The notes under the pieces: generated by a model
What the model was told of the DNA's origin: nothing
The model's database searches: none
The model's input: the letters and a program-made list of their open reading frames with translations, nothing else
Source of the DNA: Sporolactobacillus vineae DSM 21990 = SL153
GTDB taxonomy: Bacteria; Bacillota; Bacilli; Bacillales; Sporolactobacillaceae
Direction: 5' to 3'
DNA length: 64,000 nt
Assembly: GCF_000377985.1 (NCBI RefSeq)
Contig: NZ_KB899045.1
Location: forward strand, 98,480-162,479
Part shown: positions 44,172 to 54,697 of the stretch, piece by piece
How the letters are laid out: each line of letters opens with the position of its first letter
How positions within the stretch are numbered: the first letter of the stretch is position 1
Position numbers and translations under genes: made by a program

Positions 44172-44525
44172 GTGGGGGCGTTAACAACACATATTCTGGA
44201 CCTGGTCAACGGCCGGCCGGCGGCAGATGTCAGAGTTGACCTTTACGAAGTGAACGATGCACGGGCAACATTTGTGTGCAGCCGGACGACGAACAAAGAC
44301 GGCCGGATGAGCGAGCCGCTGATCCATGCCGGTAAGCTGCATTCGGGAACCTATGAGCTGCGGTTTCATATTGGCGATTATTTTCGGGAGTCGGTCTCAG
44401 TGAAAGGCGCGCATCCTTTTCTGGACATCATCCCTGTTCGCTTCAACGTGGCTTCGCCTCTGGAGGATTACCACGTTCCTCTGCTCGTATCTCCTTACGG
44501 CTATCAGGTGTATCGCGGCAGTTGA
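44172..44525 (+). CDS. uraH: 5-Hydroxyisourate hydrolase
   Basis: 117-aa transthyretin-like protein, hydrolysing 5-hydroxyisourate to OHCU. Family blocks: THILDLVNGRPA with the active-site His at the N-terminus, the arginine-containing middle, and the diagnostic C-terminal tetrapeptide YRGS. GTG start with AGGGGG 8 nt upstream. 51 nt after uraD, same operon; the two act consecutively, which implies that some enzyme in the cell produces 5-hydroxyisourate from urate. Confidence 0.95.
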   Translation: MGALTTHILDLVNGRPAADVRVDLYEVNDARATFVCSRTTNKDGRMSEPLIHAGKLHSGTYELRFHIGDYFRESVSVKGAHPFLDIIPVRFNVASPLEDYHVPLLVSPYGYQVYRGS

Positions 44526-44531
44526 ACAGAA

Positions 44532-44577
44532 CACTAAAGCGGCGCACGGATAAAAAAATTCGTGTGCCGCTTTAGTG
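44532..44577. terminator. Bidirectional terminator between uraH and the permease gene
   Basis: 17-bp stem CACTAAAGCGGCGCACG/CGTGTGCCGCTTTAGTG with one G-T pair, loop A-rich; genes converge here. Confidence 0.75.
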
Positions 44578-44661
44578 AATAGAGATAATTTCACTGCCCC
44601 ATGATTTGGAACGGATGACGATTCTGCAGCACAATCGCAGTGCCTGTGAGAAACGATCCGT

Positions 44662-45999
44662 TCACGATTTGGTTGCGCTCGTTTCCGCCACCATCTGTTT
44701 GGACAATTTGGTTACGGATTCTTTTTCAGGATGCCGTCCGACATTGAAAACCAGATTAAGAATAAGAGCGGTAAGACTGCCGGAGACGATCCCGTTATTG
44801 GTCAGGATCTGAACGAGCGTCGGGAATTTGGCAAATAGCTCAGGCTGGACGGTGACGCCGAGACCGACGCCAACCGAGCAGGCGATGATCAGCAGATTTT
44901 CCTGACGCTTGAAATCGACCCGGCCCAGCATCTGCACACCGGAAGCGATCACCATGCCGAACATTGCCAGTGTGGCACCGCCAATCACAGCATTTGGAAT
45001 CAGAATGGTCACCGCGCCGATTTTCGGGATCAGCCCGAGGACGATCAGGCTGATGCCGCAGACAATCGTTACAGCTCTTGTTTTGACACGGGTCATCTGG
45101 ACGAGCCCGACATTCTGGGAGAAGGTCGTATACGGGAAGGCGTTGAACAGGCCGCCGACGAGAATCGCCAGACCTTCTGCCCGATAGCCATGCTGCATAT
45201 CTTTGTCGTTAATCGGCTGATCGCAGATTTCGCTCAGTGCCAGATAAACCCCGGTTGTCTCAATCATGCTGACGATGCCGACGATCGACATGGCAATGAT
45301 CGCGTCGAGATGGAACGTCGGCAGACCGAAACTGAACGGACTGATCAGGCTGAACCAGCCGGCGCTGCCGACCGAAGAGAAATCGACAAGACCCATGAAC
45401 CAGGCGACGATCGTACCGGCAATAATGCTTACCAGAATCGATATCGTCTGCATAAATCCTTTGAAAAAACGGTTCATCAGAATGATCAGCAGAAGCACGC
45501 CGAAGCCCAGCAGCAGATTCTGCGCGCTGCCGAATCCTTTGGCACCGACGCCTCCGCCAAGGTTGTTGATGGCGACCGGAATCAGCGTGATGCCGATGAT
45601 CATGACCACCGAGCCGACAACGACCGGCGGGAACAGAGTGACAATTTTACCGAAAAAGGTGGACATCACCAGGACGACCAGACCGGCAACGAGAATCGCA
45701 CCGCAAATTCCGGGCATGCCGTATGATTTTCCAATGACGATCATCGGTGAGACAGCGGTAAATGTACAGCCCATGACGATTGGCAGACCGATTCCGGAAA
45801 AGCGGTTTTTCCAGGCCTGAAGCAATGTGGCAATTCCGCAGGCGGCCAGATCAATCGAAATCAGCAAAGCGAGCTCGGCGCCCTTTAGACCTACGGCACC
45901 GCCGACAATCAGCGGAACAATCACCGCGCCGCCGTACATCGCAAGCATGTGCTGAATACCGAGAGAAAAAATTTTCCCGGGTTTGTGCGTCGTTTCCAT
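44662..45999 (-). CDS. NCS2 xanthine/uric acid-type permease
   Basis: 445 aa, 14-helix NCS2 fold. The family signature QNVGLVQMTRVKTR fits the [Q/E/P]-N-x-G-x4-T-[RKG] rule, and SMIETTGVYLALSEI carries the conserved helix-8 glutamate; both suit a xanthine/urate carrier (PucJ/PucK/PbuX group) rather than uracil. Last gene of an operon with the Rieske oxygenase and ferredoxin (18 nt after the ferredoxin stop), so its purine is probably the oxygenase substrate. ATG 45999 follows AGGAGTG. Confidence 0.9.
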   Translation of the reverse strand: METTHKPGKIFSLGIQHMLAMYGGAVIVPLIVGGAVGLKGAELALLISIDLAACGIATLLQAWKNRFSGIGLPIVMGCTFTAVSPMIVIGKSYGMPGICGAILVAGLVVLVMSTFFGKIVTLFPPVVVGSVVMIIGITLIPVAINNLGGGVGAKGFGSAQNLLLGFGVLLLIILMNRFFKGFMQTISILVSIIAGTIVAWFMGLVDFSSVGSAGWFSLISPFSFGLPTFHLDAIIAMSIVGIVSMIETTGVYLALSEICDQPINDKDMQHGYRAEGLAILVGGLFNAFPYTTFSQNVGLVQMTRVKTRAVTIVCGISLIVLGLIPKIGAVTILIPNAVIGGATLAMFGMVIASGVQMLGRVDFKRQENLLIIACSVGVGLGVTVQPELFAKFPTLVQILTNNGIVSGSLTALILNLVFNVGRHPEKESVTKLSKQMVAETSATKS

Positions 46000-46017
46000 G
46001 ATGAATCACACTCCTGT

Positions 46018-47377
<1,360 letters not shown>

Positions 47378-47552
47378 CGCCATTCCCCCTTGCTCAATTG
47401 AGGAAATTTTATAACAAATCTGAAAACAAATGAACACATACGTCAGAAAATCTCACAATAAATGGTGATTTTTGTAGGTAAAGTTTAAGGACAAGAATTC
47501 CTTTGTAGGATGTGACGAAAATGTGGCTATTGTTTTATATCATGAATTTTAG

Positions 47553-47567
47553 CCATTCTGACTAATG
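47553..47567. promoter_or_regulatory. Putative PucR box between the Rieske operon and allC
   Basis: CCATTCTGACTAATG, shared at 14 of 15 positions with the box at 51770. The CTAA end resembles the B. subtilis PucR box (core TTGGTTAA). It lies in the 302-nt divergent spacer, so it could serve both directions. Confidence 0.5.
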
Positions 47568-47679
47568 TTCATGGAGAGAATTAGATCATTTGCTGATGGT
47601 CGGTAAAAAGTTGTTTGCTAAAATAAAATTATTCCTTTCAAGAAATGTTAGATGATCTAACGGAGAAAGCAGGCGAGGA

Positions 47680-48924
47680 ATGATGATCGATCAGACCTCA
47701 ATGACTTTAAAAAATGAACTGCATGATTTAATCGAGTGGCTTTCCATGTTCGGGAAAACCAAAAATGGCGGTGTCACCCGGCTGTTATATGATGCAGCAT
47801 GGCAGAAAGCACAGTACGGACTGAAGCAAAAAATGGAGGACATGGATCTTGAAACCCGGTTTGATGATGCCGGTAATCTCTTCGGACGCGTTTCCGGCCG
47901 GGGAGAAGATAAAAAAGTCATTCTGACCGGTTCACATGTGGACACGGTTGTTGACGGCGGGAAATATGACGGCGCTTATGGGGTCCTTGCCTCGACAATG
48001 GCTGCCAGCCGGCTGTTTCATCTGTATGGCCCCCCGAAGCAGACGATTGAAGCGGTCTCGCTCTGCGAGGAGGAAGGCAGCCGTTTTCCCCTCTCTTTCT
48101 GGGGATCGGGAACGATCACAGGCAAATATAAAATGGAAAGTGCGGCCGGTTTGCTTGACCGATCAGGGATTTCTCTGGCCGAGGCAATGCAGTCAGCCGG
48201 ATTCGGGAAGGGAAATTATCCTCAACCGGTCAGGCAGGACATCGCCTGCTTCCTTGAAACACATATTGAGCAGGGGCGGACCCTGGAACTGGAGCAGAAA
48301 ACGTGGGCGCCGGTCAGCGCGATCGTCGGCCAGCGCCGCTATACGATTTCACTGACCGGGGAAAGCAATCATGCCGGGACGACGCCGATGAACAGGCGTC
48401 ATGATGCGGTTTTTGCCGCCTCTCTGATGATCGCTCATGCGATCCAGGAAGCAAGCCACCAGTCGAACGGACTGGTGGCAACGGCCGGGCGAGTTGAGGC
48501 GGATCCGAATGTGCCGAATGTCATTTCCGGGAAATGCCGTTTCTCACTGGACGTCCGCCATCATGAACTTAAAGTTATGGATCACTTTTGTGAACAGGCA
48601 TTGGCTTTCTTCAAGGAAACCGCAGACAATCTGGGTATCCGGATCCACGTTTCTAAATGGATGGATGCGGCTCCGGTGAAGCTTGATCCCAGGCTGACAC
48701 AGATGAATCTGAAAATTGCGGATCATGCCGGGATTCCTTTCAGAAAAATGATCAGCGGTGCCGGACATGATTCACAGATCTTCGGGACGTATTGTCCGAC
48801 CGCTCTGATGTTTGTCCCAAGCCATCTTGGCATCAGCCATTCGCCGTCTGAATATACCCGGCTTGCTGACCTGGAAGTCGGCGTACGGATGTTAATGAAA
48901 GTACTCTATCAGCTGGCCTATTAA
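47680..48924 (+). CDS. allC: Allantoate amidohydrolase (M20/carbamoylase family)
   Basis: 414 aa. Metal-binding residues in GSHVDTVVDGGKYDGAYG, EEEGSRFP, ETHIEQG and a late GAGHDSQIF; the NHAGTTPMNRRHDA motif is typical of the dimerisation domain. Releases ammonia and CO2 from allantoate, giving ureidoglycine (homologous to N-carbamoyl amino acid hydrolases, distinguished here by context). First of a run allC-pucG-allB-pucI; pucG starts 22 nt downstream. ATG 47680 or 47683 may be used; ribosome-site spacing is short. Confidence 0.92.
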   Translation: MMIDQTSMTLKNELHDLIEWLSMFGKTKNGGVTRLLYDAAWQKAQYGLKQKMEDMDLETRFDDAGNLFGRVSGRGEDKKVILTGSHVDTVVDGGKYDGAYGVLASTMAASRLFHLYGPPKQTIEAVSLCEEEGSRFPLSFWGSGTITGKYKMESAAGLLDRSGISLAEAMQSAGFGKGNYPQPVRQDIACFLETHIEQGRTLELEQKTWAPVSAIVGQRRYTISLTGESNHAGTTPMNRRHDAVFAASLMIAHAIQEASHQSNGLVATAGRVEADPNVPNVISGKCRFSLDVRHHELKVMDHFCEQALAFFKETADNLGIRIHVSKWMDAAPVKLDPRLTQMNLKIADHAGIPFRKMISGAGHDSQIFGTYCPTALMFVPSHLGISHSPSEYTRLADLEVGVRMLMKVLYQLAY

Positions 48925-48946
48925 AAAAGAAAGAGAGTGAGATTGC

Positions 48947-50194
48947 ATGACACAAAGTCTCGTCAGTTCGTATGCTCTATCTGTACCGCCGCGCACGATC
49001 ATGTCTCCCGGACCTGTAGAGGTGGATCCCCGCGTCCTGCGCGCGATGTCGCTGCCGATGCTTGGCCAGTTTGATCCGGCTTTTACCCGGATCATGAACG
49101 AGAACATGGCGATGCTGCGCGACGTTTTCCAGACGAAAAATCACTGGGCCTATCCGATCGACGGTACATCGCGGGCCGGAACGGAAGCTCTGCTCGCGGC
49201 GCTGATCGAACCGGGCGATAAAATGCTTGTACCGATCTTCGGCCGTTTCGGTGATCTGTTTGTGGAAATCGGTGAACGCTATGGTGCTGAAATTCACACA
49301 ATGTCCTGCTCCTGGGGGACCGTGTTTGATCAGGACGAGATCATTTCCGAAATTAAAAAAGTGCACCCGAAAGTCGTGACTTTGGTGCATGGCGAGACAT
49401 CGACGGGAAGGATGCAGCCGCTGGATAAGGTCGGTAAGGCCTGCCGCGAACTGGGCGTGCTGCTGGTCGTTGATGCGGTGGCGACCTTCTGCGGTGTGTC
49501 GATCCCGACCGATGCGTGGTGCATCGATGCACTGATCGGCGGCGCACAGAAATGCCTGTCGATTCCGTCGGGCATTGTGCCGATCACGTACAATTCGCGC
49601 GTGGAGCAGCAGGTGCTGAAACGTAAGAAAGTGGAACGCGGCATTGCCAGCGATGAAGACCGGAGAGCCGCCGAGGGCCATGTGCCGATCCGCAGCAATT
49701 ACTTTGATCTCGGCCAGCTCCAGGATTACTGGAGCGAACGCCGCCTCAATCATCATACCGAAGCGACATCAATGGAATATGCTCTGCACGAAGGCCTTCA
49801 TCTGGTACTCGAAGAAGGGCTCGAGAATCGGTTCGCCCGTCACAGAGTGAATGCACAGGCACTGGCTGCCGGAATTGAAGCCATGGGCCTGGAACTTTTC
49901 GGTGATCCGTCCTGTGCGATGCCGACGGTCACCTGCGTCACCGTTCCTGAGAATGTGGACGCCGATGAAGTCCGCAGTGTTCTGCTCAAACATTTCGGCA
50001 TCGAAATTGCCGGATCGTTCGGTTCATTGCAGGGAAAAATCTGGCGAATCGGTACGATGGGCTACAGCTGTCGCCAGGATCATGTTCTGGCTGTGCTGAC
50101 CGGACTTGAAGCAGCACTGATCCGCTGCGGCGCTTCAGTCAACCACGGCAAAGGTCCTCAGGCGGCGATGGATGTGTACGATCAAAACAGCTGA
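48947..50194 (+). CDS. pucG: (S)-Ureidoglycine--glyoxylate aminotransferase (PucG-type)
   Basis: 415-aa class V PLP enzyme. MSPGPVEVDPRVLRAM at the start, VVDAVATFCGVSIPTD with the PLP-ring aspartate, and GGAQKCLSIPSG with the Schiff-base lysine (about residue 200). B. subtilis PucG moves the amino group of unstable ureidoglycine to glyoxylate, giving glycine and oxalurate; its position right after allC supports this over plain alanine-glyoxylate transamination. The stop is followed directly by a 21-bp tandem duplication. Confidence 0.92.
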   Translation: MTQSLVSSYALSVPPRTIMSPGPVEVDPRVLRAMSLPMLGQFDPAFTRIMNENMAMLRDVFQTKNHWAYPIDGTSRAGTEALLAALIEPGDKMLVPIFGRFGDLFVEIGERYGAEIHTMSCSWGTVFDQDEIISEIKKVHPKVVTLVHGETSTGRMQPLDKVGKACRELGVLLVVDAVATFCGVSIPTDAWCIDALIGGAQKCLSIPSGIVPITYNSRVEQQVLKRKKVERGIASDEDRRAAEGHVPIRSNYFDLGQLQDYWSERRLNHHTEATSMEYALHEGLHLVLEEGLENRFARHRVNAQALAAGIEAMGLELFGDPSCAMPTVTCVTVPENVDADEVRSVLLKHFGIEIAGSFGSLQGKIWRIGTMGYSCRQDHVLAVLTGLEAALIRCGASVNHGKGPQAAMDVYDQNS

Positions 50195-50231
50195 AGACCG
50201 AAAGTGCACTGCTGAAGACCGAGAGTGAACT
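50190..50231 (+). repeat. 21-bp tandem duplication at the pucG stop
   Basis: GCTGAAGACCGAAAGTGCACT (50190) and GCTGAAGACCGAGAGTGAAC (50211) differ at two positions. The first copy includes the pucG stop codon; the second lies in the spacer before allB. Confidence 0.85.
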
Positions 50232-50272
50232 GCTACATCATTTTAAGCAATGAAGAAAGGATGCGACTGTCG

Positions 50273-51646
50273 ATGTCTTTTGATCTTCTGGTGAAAAACG
50301 GAATCGTTGTGCTGACTGACGAAGTCCGAAAAGCAGATATCGGGATCCGTAAAGGTAAAATTGCCGCTATTGGTGAAGGGCTGTCCGAACCGGATGAAAA
50401 AGTCATTGATGCAGCGGGCAAAACCATTTTTCCAGGCATGATCGACATTCATGTTCATTTCGATGAGCCGGGCAGAACCTTTTGGGAAGGCTTTGAAACG
50501 GGTTCATCGATGCTGGCGGCAGGCGGGTGCACGACCTATTTTGATATGCCGCTGAACGGCATCCCGTCAACGGTCAACAAGCAGGCATTTACAGAGAAAG
50601 TAAGTATTGCTGAAAAAGAGTCCCATGTCGACTTCGGCCTGTGGGGCGGACTGGTTCCGGGCAATCTTGCTGATCTCGAGGATTTGAACACGTGCGGTGC
50701 GGTCGGCTTCAAAGCTTTTCTGTCGCCGTCCGGGAATCCGGAATTTGAAGCGGTTGACGACCGCTCGCTCCTGGCCGGGATGAAAAAAATTGCAGCGCTG
50801 GGCGGAATCCTCGCCCTGCACTCGGAAAGTGCGCCCATCGTTACGTTTCTTCAGCAGGAAAAGGAAGCTCAGGGACTCACCGATTTTGACGCATACGCAG
50901 CATCAAGACCGCCGCTTGCCGAGGCTGAAGCCGTTTCCCGGGCACTGATGTTTGCTGAACTGACCGGATGCCGGCTGCATTTTGTTCATATCAGTACGAT
51001 CGAGGCTGTAAATTTAATTCAGAATGCGAAAAAGAACGGACAGGACGTCACACTGGAGACGTGCGCCCATTATCTGCTTTACAACCATGATGACTTCCGC
51101 CGCCTCGGGGTGGTCGGAAAATGTGCCCCGCCGCTGCGCTCCGAATCCGAGCGCGTTGGTCTGGTCGATAAACTGATCCATGATGAGGTGGATATGGTGA
51201 CGTCCGATCATTCGCCGTGTGAATGGAAAGATAAAGAAACCGATTCGGTATTCACAGCATGGGGCGGCATCAGCGGCGGCCAGTTTACGTTACAGAGTGT
51301 CGTTGAGGTCGCTCTGAAACATCATCTGCCCCTGACCCGGGTTGCTGCCTGGACAGCCGGCCACCCGGCAAAACGATTCGGACTCAGTCCGGAAAAAGGC
51401 GAGATCAGACAGGGCGCTGATGCGGATCTGGCGATACTGGATTTGCACAAACCGGAAAAAGTCACGAAGGAGCACCTTTTCCAGAAGAACAAATTCAGTC
51501 TCTATGTCGGTCACACATTTCCGGCAAGCGTTGCGGCAACGATCAGCCGCGGACATCTTGTCTATTCAGAAGGCAAAGTGAATCAGGCGGCAAAAGGTCA
51601 GTGGCTCCGTCATCATACAGACAGAGCCCTGTCGGCAAGGCACTGA
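50273..51646 (+). CDS. allB: Allantoinase
   Basis: 457 aa, cyclic amidohydrolase. Metal-binding HVHFDEPGR, the carbamylated lysine in GFKAFLSPSG (about 150), histidines in ALHSES and HFVHIST, and the catalytic aspartate in TSDHSPCEWK. Opens the hydantoin ring of allantoin to allantoate. ATG 50273 with AAAGG 12 nt upstream is preferred to GTG 50225, which lies inside the duplicated spacer; ATG 50261 is too close to the ribosome site. Completes allantoin to oxalurate with allC and pucG. Confidence 0.94.
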   Translation: MSFDLLVKNGIVVLTDEVRKADIGIRKGKIAAIGEGLSEPDEKVIDAAGKTIFPGMIDIHVHFDEPGRTFWEGFETGSSMLAAGGCTTYFDMPLNGIPSTVNKQAFTEKVSIAEKESHVDFGLWGGLVPGNLADLEDLNTCGAVGFKAFLSPSGNPEFEAVDDRSLLAGMKKIAALGGILALHSESAPIVTFLQQEKEAQGLTDFDAYAASRPPLAEAEAVSRALMFAELTGCRLHFVHISTIEAVNLIQNAKKNGQDVTLETCAHYLLYNHDDFRRLGVVGKCAPPLRSESERVGLVDKLIHDEVDMVTSDHSPCEWKDKETDSVFTAWGGISGGQFTLQSVVEVALKHHLPLTRVAAWTAGHPAKRFGLSPEKGEIRQGADADLAILDLHKPEKVTKEHLFQKNKFSLYVGHTFPASVAATISRGHLVYSEGKVNQAAKGQWLRHHTDRALSARH

Positions 51647-51673
51647 ATTTATCGCAAACAACTGAATCCATCC

Positions 51674-51702
51674 AAATCCCGTATTCGATGAATACGGGAT
51701 TT
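51674..51702 (+). terminator. Terminator after allB
   Basis: Perfect 13-bp stem AAATCCCGTATTC/GAATACGGGATTT with GAT loop, then TTGTCAT. Confidence 0.7.
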
Positions 51703-51769
51703 GTCATATCTTCTTACATATAGGAACTGCTATTTAGTTATTTTATTGCATTCATACAGTGAGTTTTGT

Positions 51770-51784
51770 CCATTCTGGCTAATG
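51770..51784 (+). promoter_or_regulatory. Putative PucR box upstream of pucI
   Basis: CCATTCTGGCTAATG, about 30 nt before TTATTATAGT, a possible -10; spacing fits activator binding next to RNA polymerase. Its core TGGCTAA is close to the TTGGTTAA of B. subtilis PucR sites. Confidence 0.55.
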
Positions 51785-51936
51785 ACATAATGGAATGCCA
51801 GAATTATTATAGTATTCGTAATCATTAATAACATTATATGTCATTATTCAGGACAAAAGGTTCATTACACGTGATTGCGAGTCCCTGGACAGACAGATTG
51901 AGTCAAGCTGAAAAATAACGAAGGAAGGTCATTGAC

Positions 51937-53409
51937 ATGGAAAGCGGAAATCATGATATCTTTACCGGAACAATTGAAAATGGCAGCGAGCACCTGTATA
52001 ACAAGGATCTTGCTCCTGCAACGGAACGCCGTTGGAATGTCTACAGTCTGCTTTCGATGTGGATGTCTGACGTGCACAGTATCGGGACGTACACATTTGC
52101 TGCGGGGCTGTTCTTTCTCGGACTGACCGGCTGGCAGGTCCTGATCGCCGAAATTATCGGTGCATTTGCCGTCTGTTATCTGACCAATCTGACCGGGACG
52201 GCGGGAACGAAACTGGGTGTTCCATATCCTGTACTGTCCCGCATTTCATTTGGTGTATTCGGCGGGAATGTTCCGGCAATGATCCGCGGATTTATCGCCG
52301 TGTTCTGGTATGGGATTCAGACGTATCTGTCGTCTGTTGCTGTTGTGGCTATTCTGCTGCTGATTTTCCCGGGAATGAAAGGCATGATGGGCACCACTTT
52401 CCTGGGCTTGTCCCTGCCTGGATGGATCGGATTTCTGTTCCTCTGGTTTCTGCAATTCCTGATCTTTCGATATGGCATGGAATTCATCCGGAAATTTGAT
52501 AATCTTTGCGGGCCGGCTGTTTATGCAATGATGCTGATTCTGATCGGCTGGATTGCTATAAAGGCAGGTGGCAAAATCAACATTGGCATCAGTCCGGTTC
52601 ACGTCGCTCCGGGACAGGCGATTTTTGAATTCTTCAGTGCGATTTCTCTTGTTATCGCTTATTTCTCGACAATTATGCTTAATGTCAGTGATTTTACACG
52701 CTTCTCTCCATCAACGAAAACAACGAAATGGGGCAACTTCTGGGGGCTTCCGGTCAACTTCACCGCTTTTTCATTAGCCAGTGTAGTCATTACAGCGGGG
52801 ACAATTACTGTCTTCGGAAAAGCGATCACCGATCCTGTACTGCTGATCCAGAAAGTGAACAATCCGTTCTTTCTGGTCGTCGGCGCGATTGTCTTTATTA
52901 TTGCGACAATGGGCGTTAATATTGTAGCCAATCTCGTTTCACCGGCCTATGATTTTGCTAATGCCGCACCGAAGCATATTGATTTTCGGCGCGGTGCGAT
53001 GATCACATCGATTCTCGCAGTCGTCGTCATGCCATGGAAGATTTACAGCAGCCCGATTGCGGTTAATTATTTTCTGGGCGGGCTGGGCGCCTTTCTCGGA
53101 CCGATCTTTGCCATCATCGTCGTTGATTTCTTTCTGATAAAAAAACAGAAAATCAATGTCTCCGCTCTGTATCAGGAGGGCGCGGAACATGACTACTGGT
53201 ATACAAAAGGATACCATGTGAAAGCATTTGCTGCGTTCATCATCGGCATAATTATCACAGTACCTCTTGCCCTTGTTCCGGCATTTTCACTAGTGGCCCC
53301 CTTCTCATGGCCGATTGGCGTAGCGATAACCAGCATTGTGTACGGCGCACTGGTTTGGAACGAGCAGGCAGCTGTTCAGTCAGAACTTGAGCCGAAGACA
53401 GTTCGATAA
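51937..53409 (+). CDS. pucI: NCS1-family allantoin permease
   Basis: 490 aa with 12 predicted helices. NKDLAPATERRWNVYSLLSM at the start and the NLTGTAGTKLGVPYPVLSR loop are NCS1 hallmarks; the sequence resembles B. subtilis PucI. Imports allantoin (or a related hydantoin) for AllB. It has its own promoter region with a PucR-like box, separated from allB by a terminator, so it can be induced independently. GAAGGAAGG precedes ATG. Confidence 0.92.
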   Translation: MESGNHDIFTGTIENGSEHLYNKDLAPATERRWNVYSLLSMWMSDVHSIGTYTFAAGLFFLGLTGWQVLIAEIIGAFAVCYLTNLTGTAGTKLGVPYPVLSRISFGVFGGNVPAMIRGFIAVFWYGIQTYLSSVAVVAILLLIFPGMKGMMGTTFLGLSLPGWIGFLFLWFLQFLIFRYGMEFIRKFDNLCGPAVYAMMLILIGWIAIKAGGKINIGISPVHVAPGQAIFEFFSAISLVIAYFSTIMLNVSDFTRFSPSTKTTKWGNFWGLPVNFTAFSLASVVITAGTITVFGKAITDPVLLIQKVNNPFFLVVGAIVFIIATMGVNIVANLVSPAYDFANAAPKHIDFRRGAMITSILAVVVMPWKIYSSPIAVNYFLGGLGAFLGPIFAIIVVDFFLIKKQKINVSALYQEGAEHDYWYTKGYHVKAFAAFIIGIIITVPLALVPAFSLVAPFSWPIGVAITSIVYGALVWNEQAAVQSELEPKTVR

Positions 53410-53436
53410 AATTTTTGCAAGATCATTTTTGATTCA

Positions 53437-53466
53437 GCCTGTTTCCCCAGGGAAGCAGGCTTTTTT
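53437..53466 (+). terminator. Terminator of pucI
   Basis: GCCTGTTTCCC/GGGAAGCAGGC with one T-G pair followed by TTTTTT. Confidence 0.85.
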
Positions 53467-53496
53467 AAATCTGAAAAACGGGATTGATTTTCCATA

Positions 53497-53602
53497 ATAT
53501 GGATCACGGCTGGATTTTAGGCCGTGACGGCCGGATTTTACGCTGCGACGGCTGGATTTTTACCATTAACGGCTGGATTTTGCTCCGTGACGGCTGGATT
53601 TT
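53497..53602. repeat. Array A of a 21-bp tandem repeat (5 units)
   Basis: Core ACGGCTGGATTTT recurs at 53506, 53527 (one base changed), 53548, 53569 and 53590, exactly 21 bp apart, separated by 8 variable bases. It starts with ATGGATCACGGCTGGATTTTA, as does array B at 62.3 kb. The 21-bp period keeps frames open on both strands (plus: DGWIL-like heptapeptides; minus: KIQPSR-like), but no ribosome site fits the repeat ORF. Lies between the pucI terminator and the next gene. Confidence 0.92.
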
Positions 53603-53695
53603 CCCCGCCGGTACTCCGCGACGTTCAACATATTGGTGGCTTATCAAAATCCCTCCGGAATCGATGTCTATAATAGAAGTAACGGGGGTGATCGT

Positions 53696-54622
53696 GTGAA
53701 CCATCCGAAAGACTGCAATCTGCTGCTGGCGGAGTATGACCGTCATCACCCGGTCCGCCATTCAGTGGAGAAACTGCACTTCACCGGAACGGGAAAACAT
53801 GATGTTTACAATATTACCGCGCCGTTTCATGACGGCAGCAAACTGTATATCGCCGGCCGTGTGGAGACACGGAAGAGCGAAGACTCGATCGTCGCCTTTT
53901 TCCAAAAGGATGGAAGGTTCTGGAGACTGGATGAACGGCTGCCGGTGCTGCCGCTTCAGGATCCGTTTGTGACGCGGATCAACGGGCGGATCGTTGTCGG
54001 CGGTGTGTCTGTTTATAAGACCGGCACCATGACGCGGACCTGGCGGATGGTTTTTTACACCGGTGAATCATTGCAGTCGCTCCGCCCATTTTTTCAAGGG
54101 CCGAAAGGGATGAAGGATGTACGGATGATGCAGCTGCCGGACCGCCGCATGGTGATACTTACCCGTCCGCAGCTCGGGCACGCCGGACGGGGCAAAATCG
54201 GCTGGTGCATAGTCAACCGGCTGGACGAACTCAGCGACCGGAGACTGATTGATGCGCCGCTGTTCCAGGGCCAGTTCTCTTCTGACGAATGGGGCGGCGC
54301 CAATGACCTCCATCTGCTGCGGAACGGGCGCATCGGCGTGCTCGGCCATATCGCCGAATTTGACGGAAAAGGTTTCCGGCACTATTATGCGATGCTGTTT
54401 ACCTTCGACATCAGGACCGGGCGGCACACGCCGATGGAAATCATCGCGACACGGAAAGATTTCCTCCCCGGTCCGGCCAAACGCCCCGATCTGAAGGATA
54501 TCGTGTTCAGCGGCGGCGCGGTCCGTTCGGGGAAAAACCTGATCCTGTTTGCCGGAACGAGCGATGTCGAAGCGCAGATGCTGGTCATGGATGATCCGTT
54601 TCTGAAATATGAAACCGGTTAA
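53696..54622 (+). CDS. DUF1861 family protein (beta-propeller, GH130-related)
   Basis: 308 aa. Recognised by KHDVYNITAPF, LYIAGRVETRKSEDSIVAFF, LQDPFVTRINGRIVVGGV, DEWGGANDLHLL and the C-terminal FSGGA block. This uncharacterised family has a predicted five-bladed propeller with similarity to GH130 mannoside phosphorylases and GH43/GH32-like folds. Being next to manA supports a role in mannoside metabolism (inference). GTG start with GGGGGTGA upstream; the open frame extending to 53633 lacks a ribosome site. A TATAAT at 53670-53675 is the probable -10. Confidence 0.7.
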   Translation: MNHPKDCNLLLAEYDRHHPVRHSVEKLHFTGTGKHDVYNITAPFHDGSKLYIAGRVETRKSEDSIVAFFQKDGRFWRLDERLPVLPLQDPFVTRINGRIVVGGVSVYKTGTMTRTWRMVFYTGESLQSLRPFFQGPKGMKDVRMMQLPDRRMVILTRPQLGHAGRGKIGWCIVNRLDELSDRRLIDAPLFQGQFSSDEWGGANDLHLLRNGRIGVLGHIAEFDGKGFRHYYAMLFTFDIRTGRHTPMEIIATRKDFLPGPAKRPDLKDIVFSGGAVRSGKNLILFAGTSDVEAQMLVMDDPFLKYETG

Positions 54623-54643
54623 AACTTTTCCCGGATCGGGCAA

Positions 54644-54652
54644 TGGTATAAT
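54644..54652 (+). promoter_or_regulatory. Extended -10 promoter of manA
   Basis: TGGTATAAT (TG-N-TATAAT) about 45 nt before the manA start. Confidence 0.55.
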
Positions 54653-54697
54653 AGGGGTGTATAGAGAATTAATGACAGAACGGGAGAAGTGACGATT

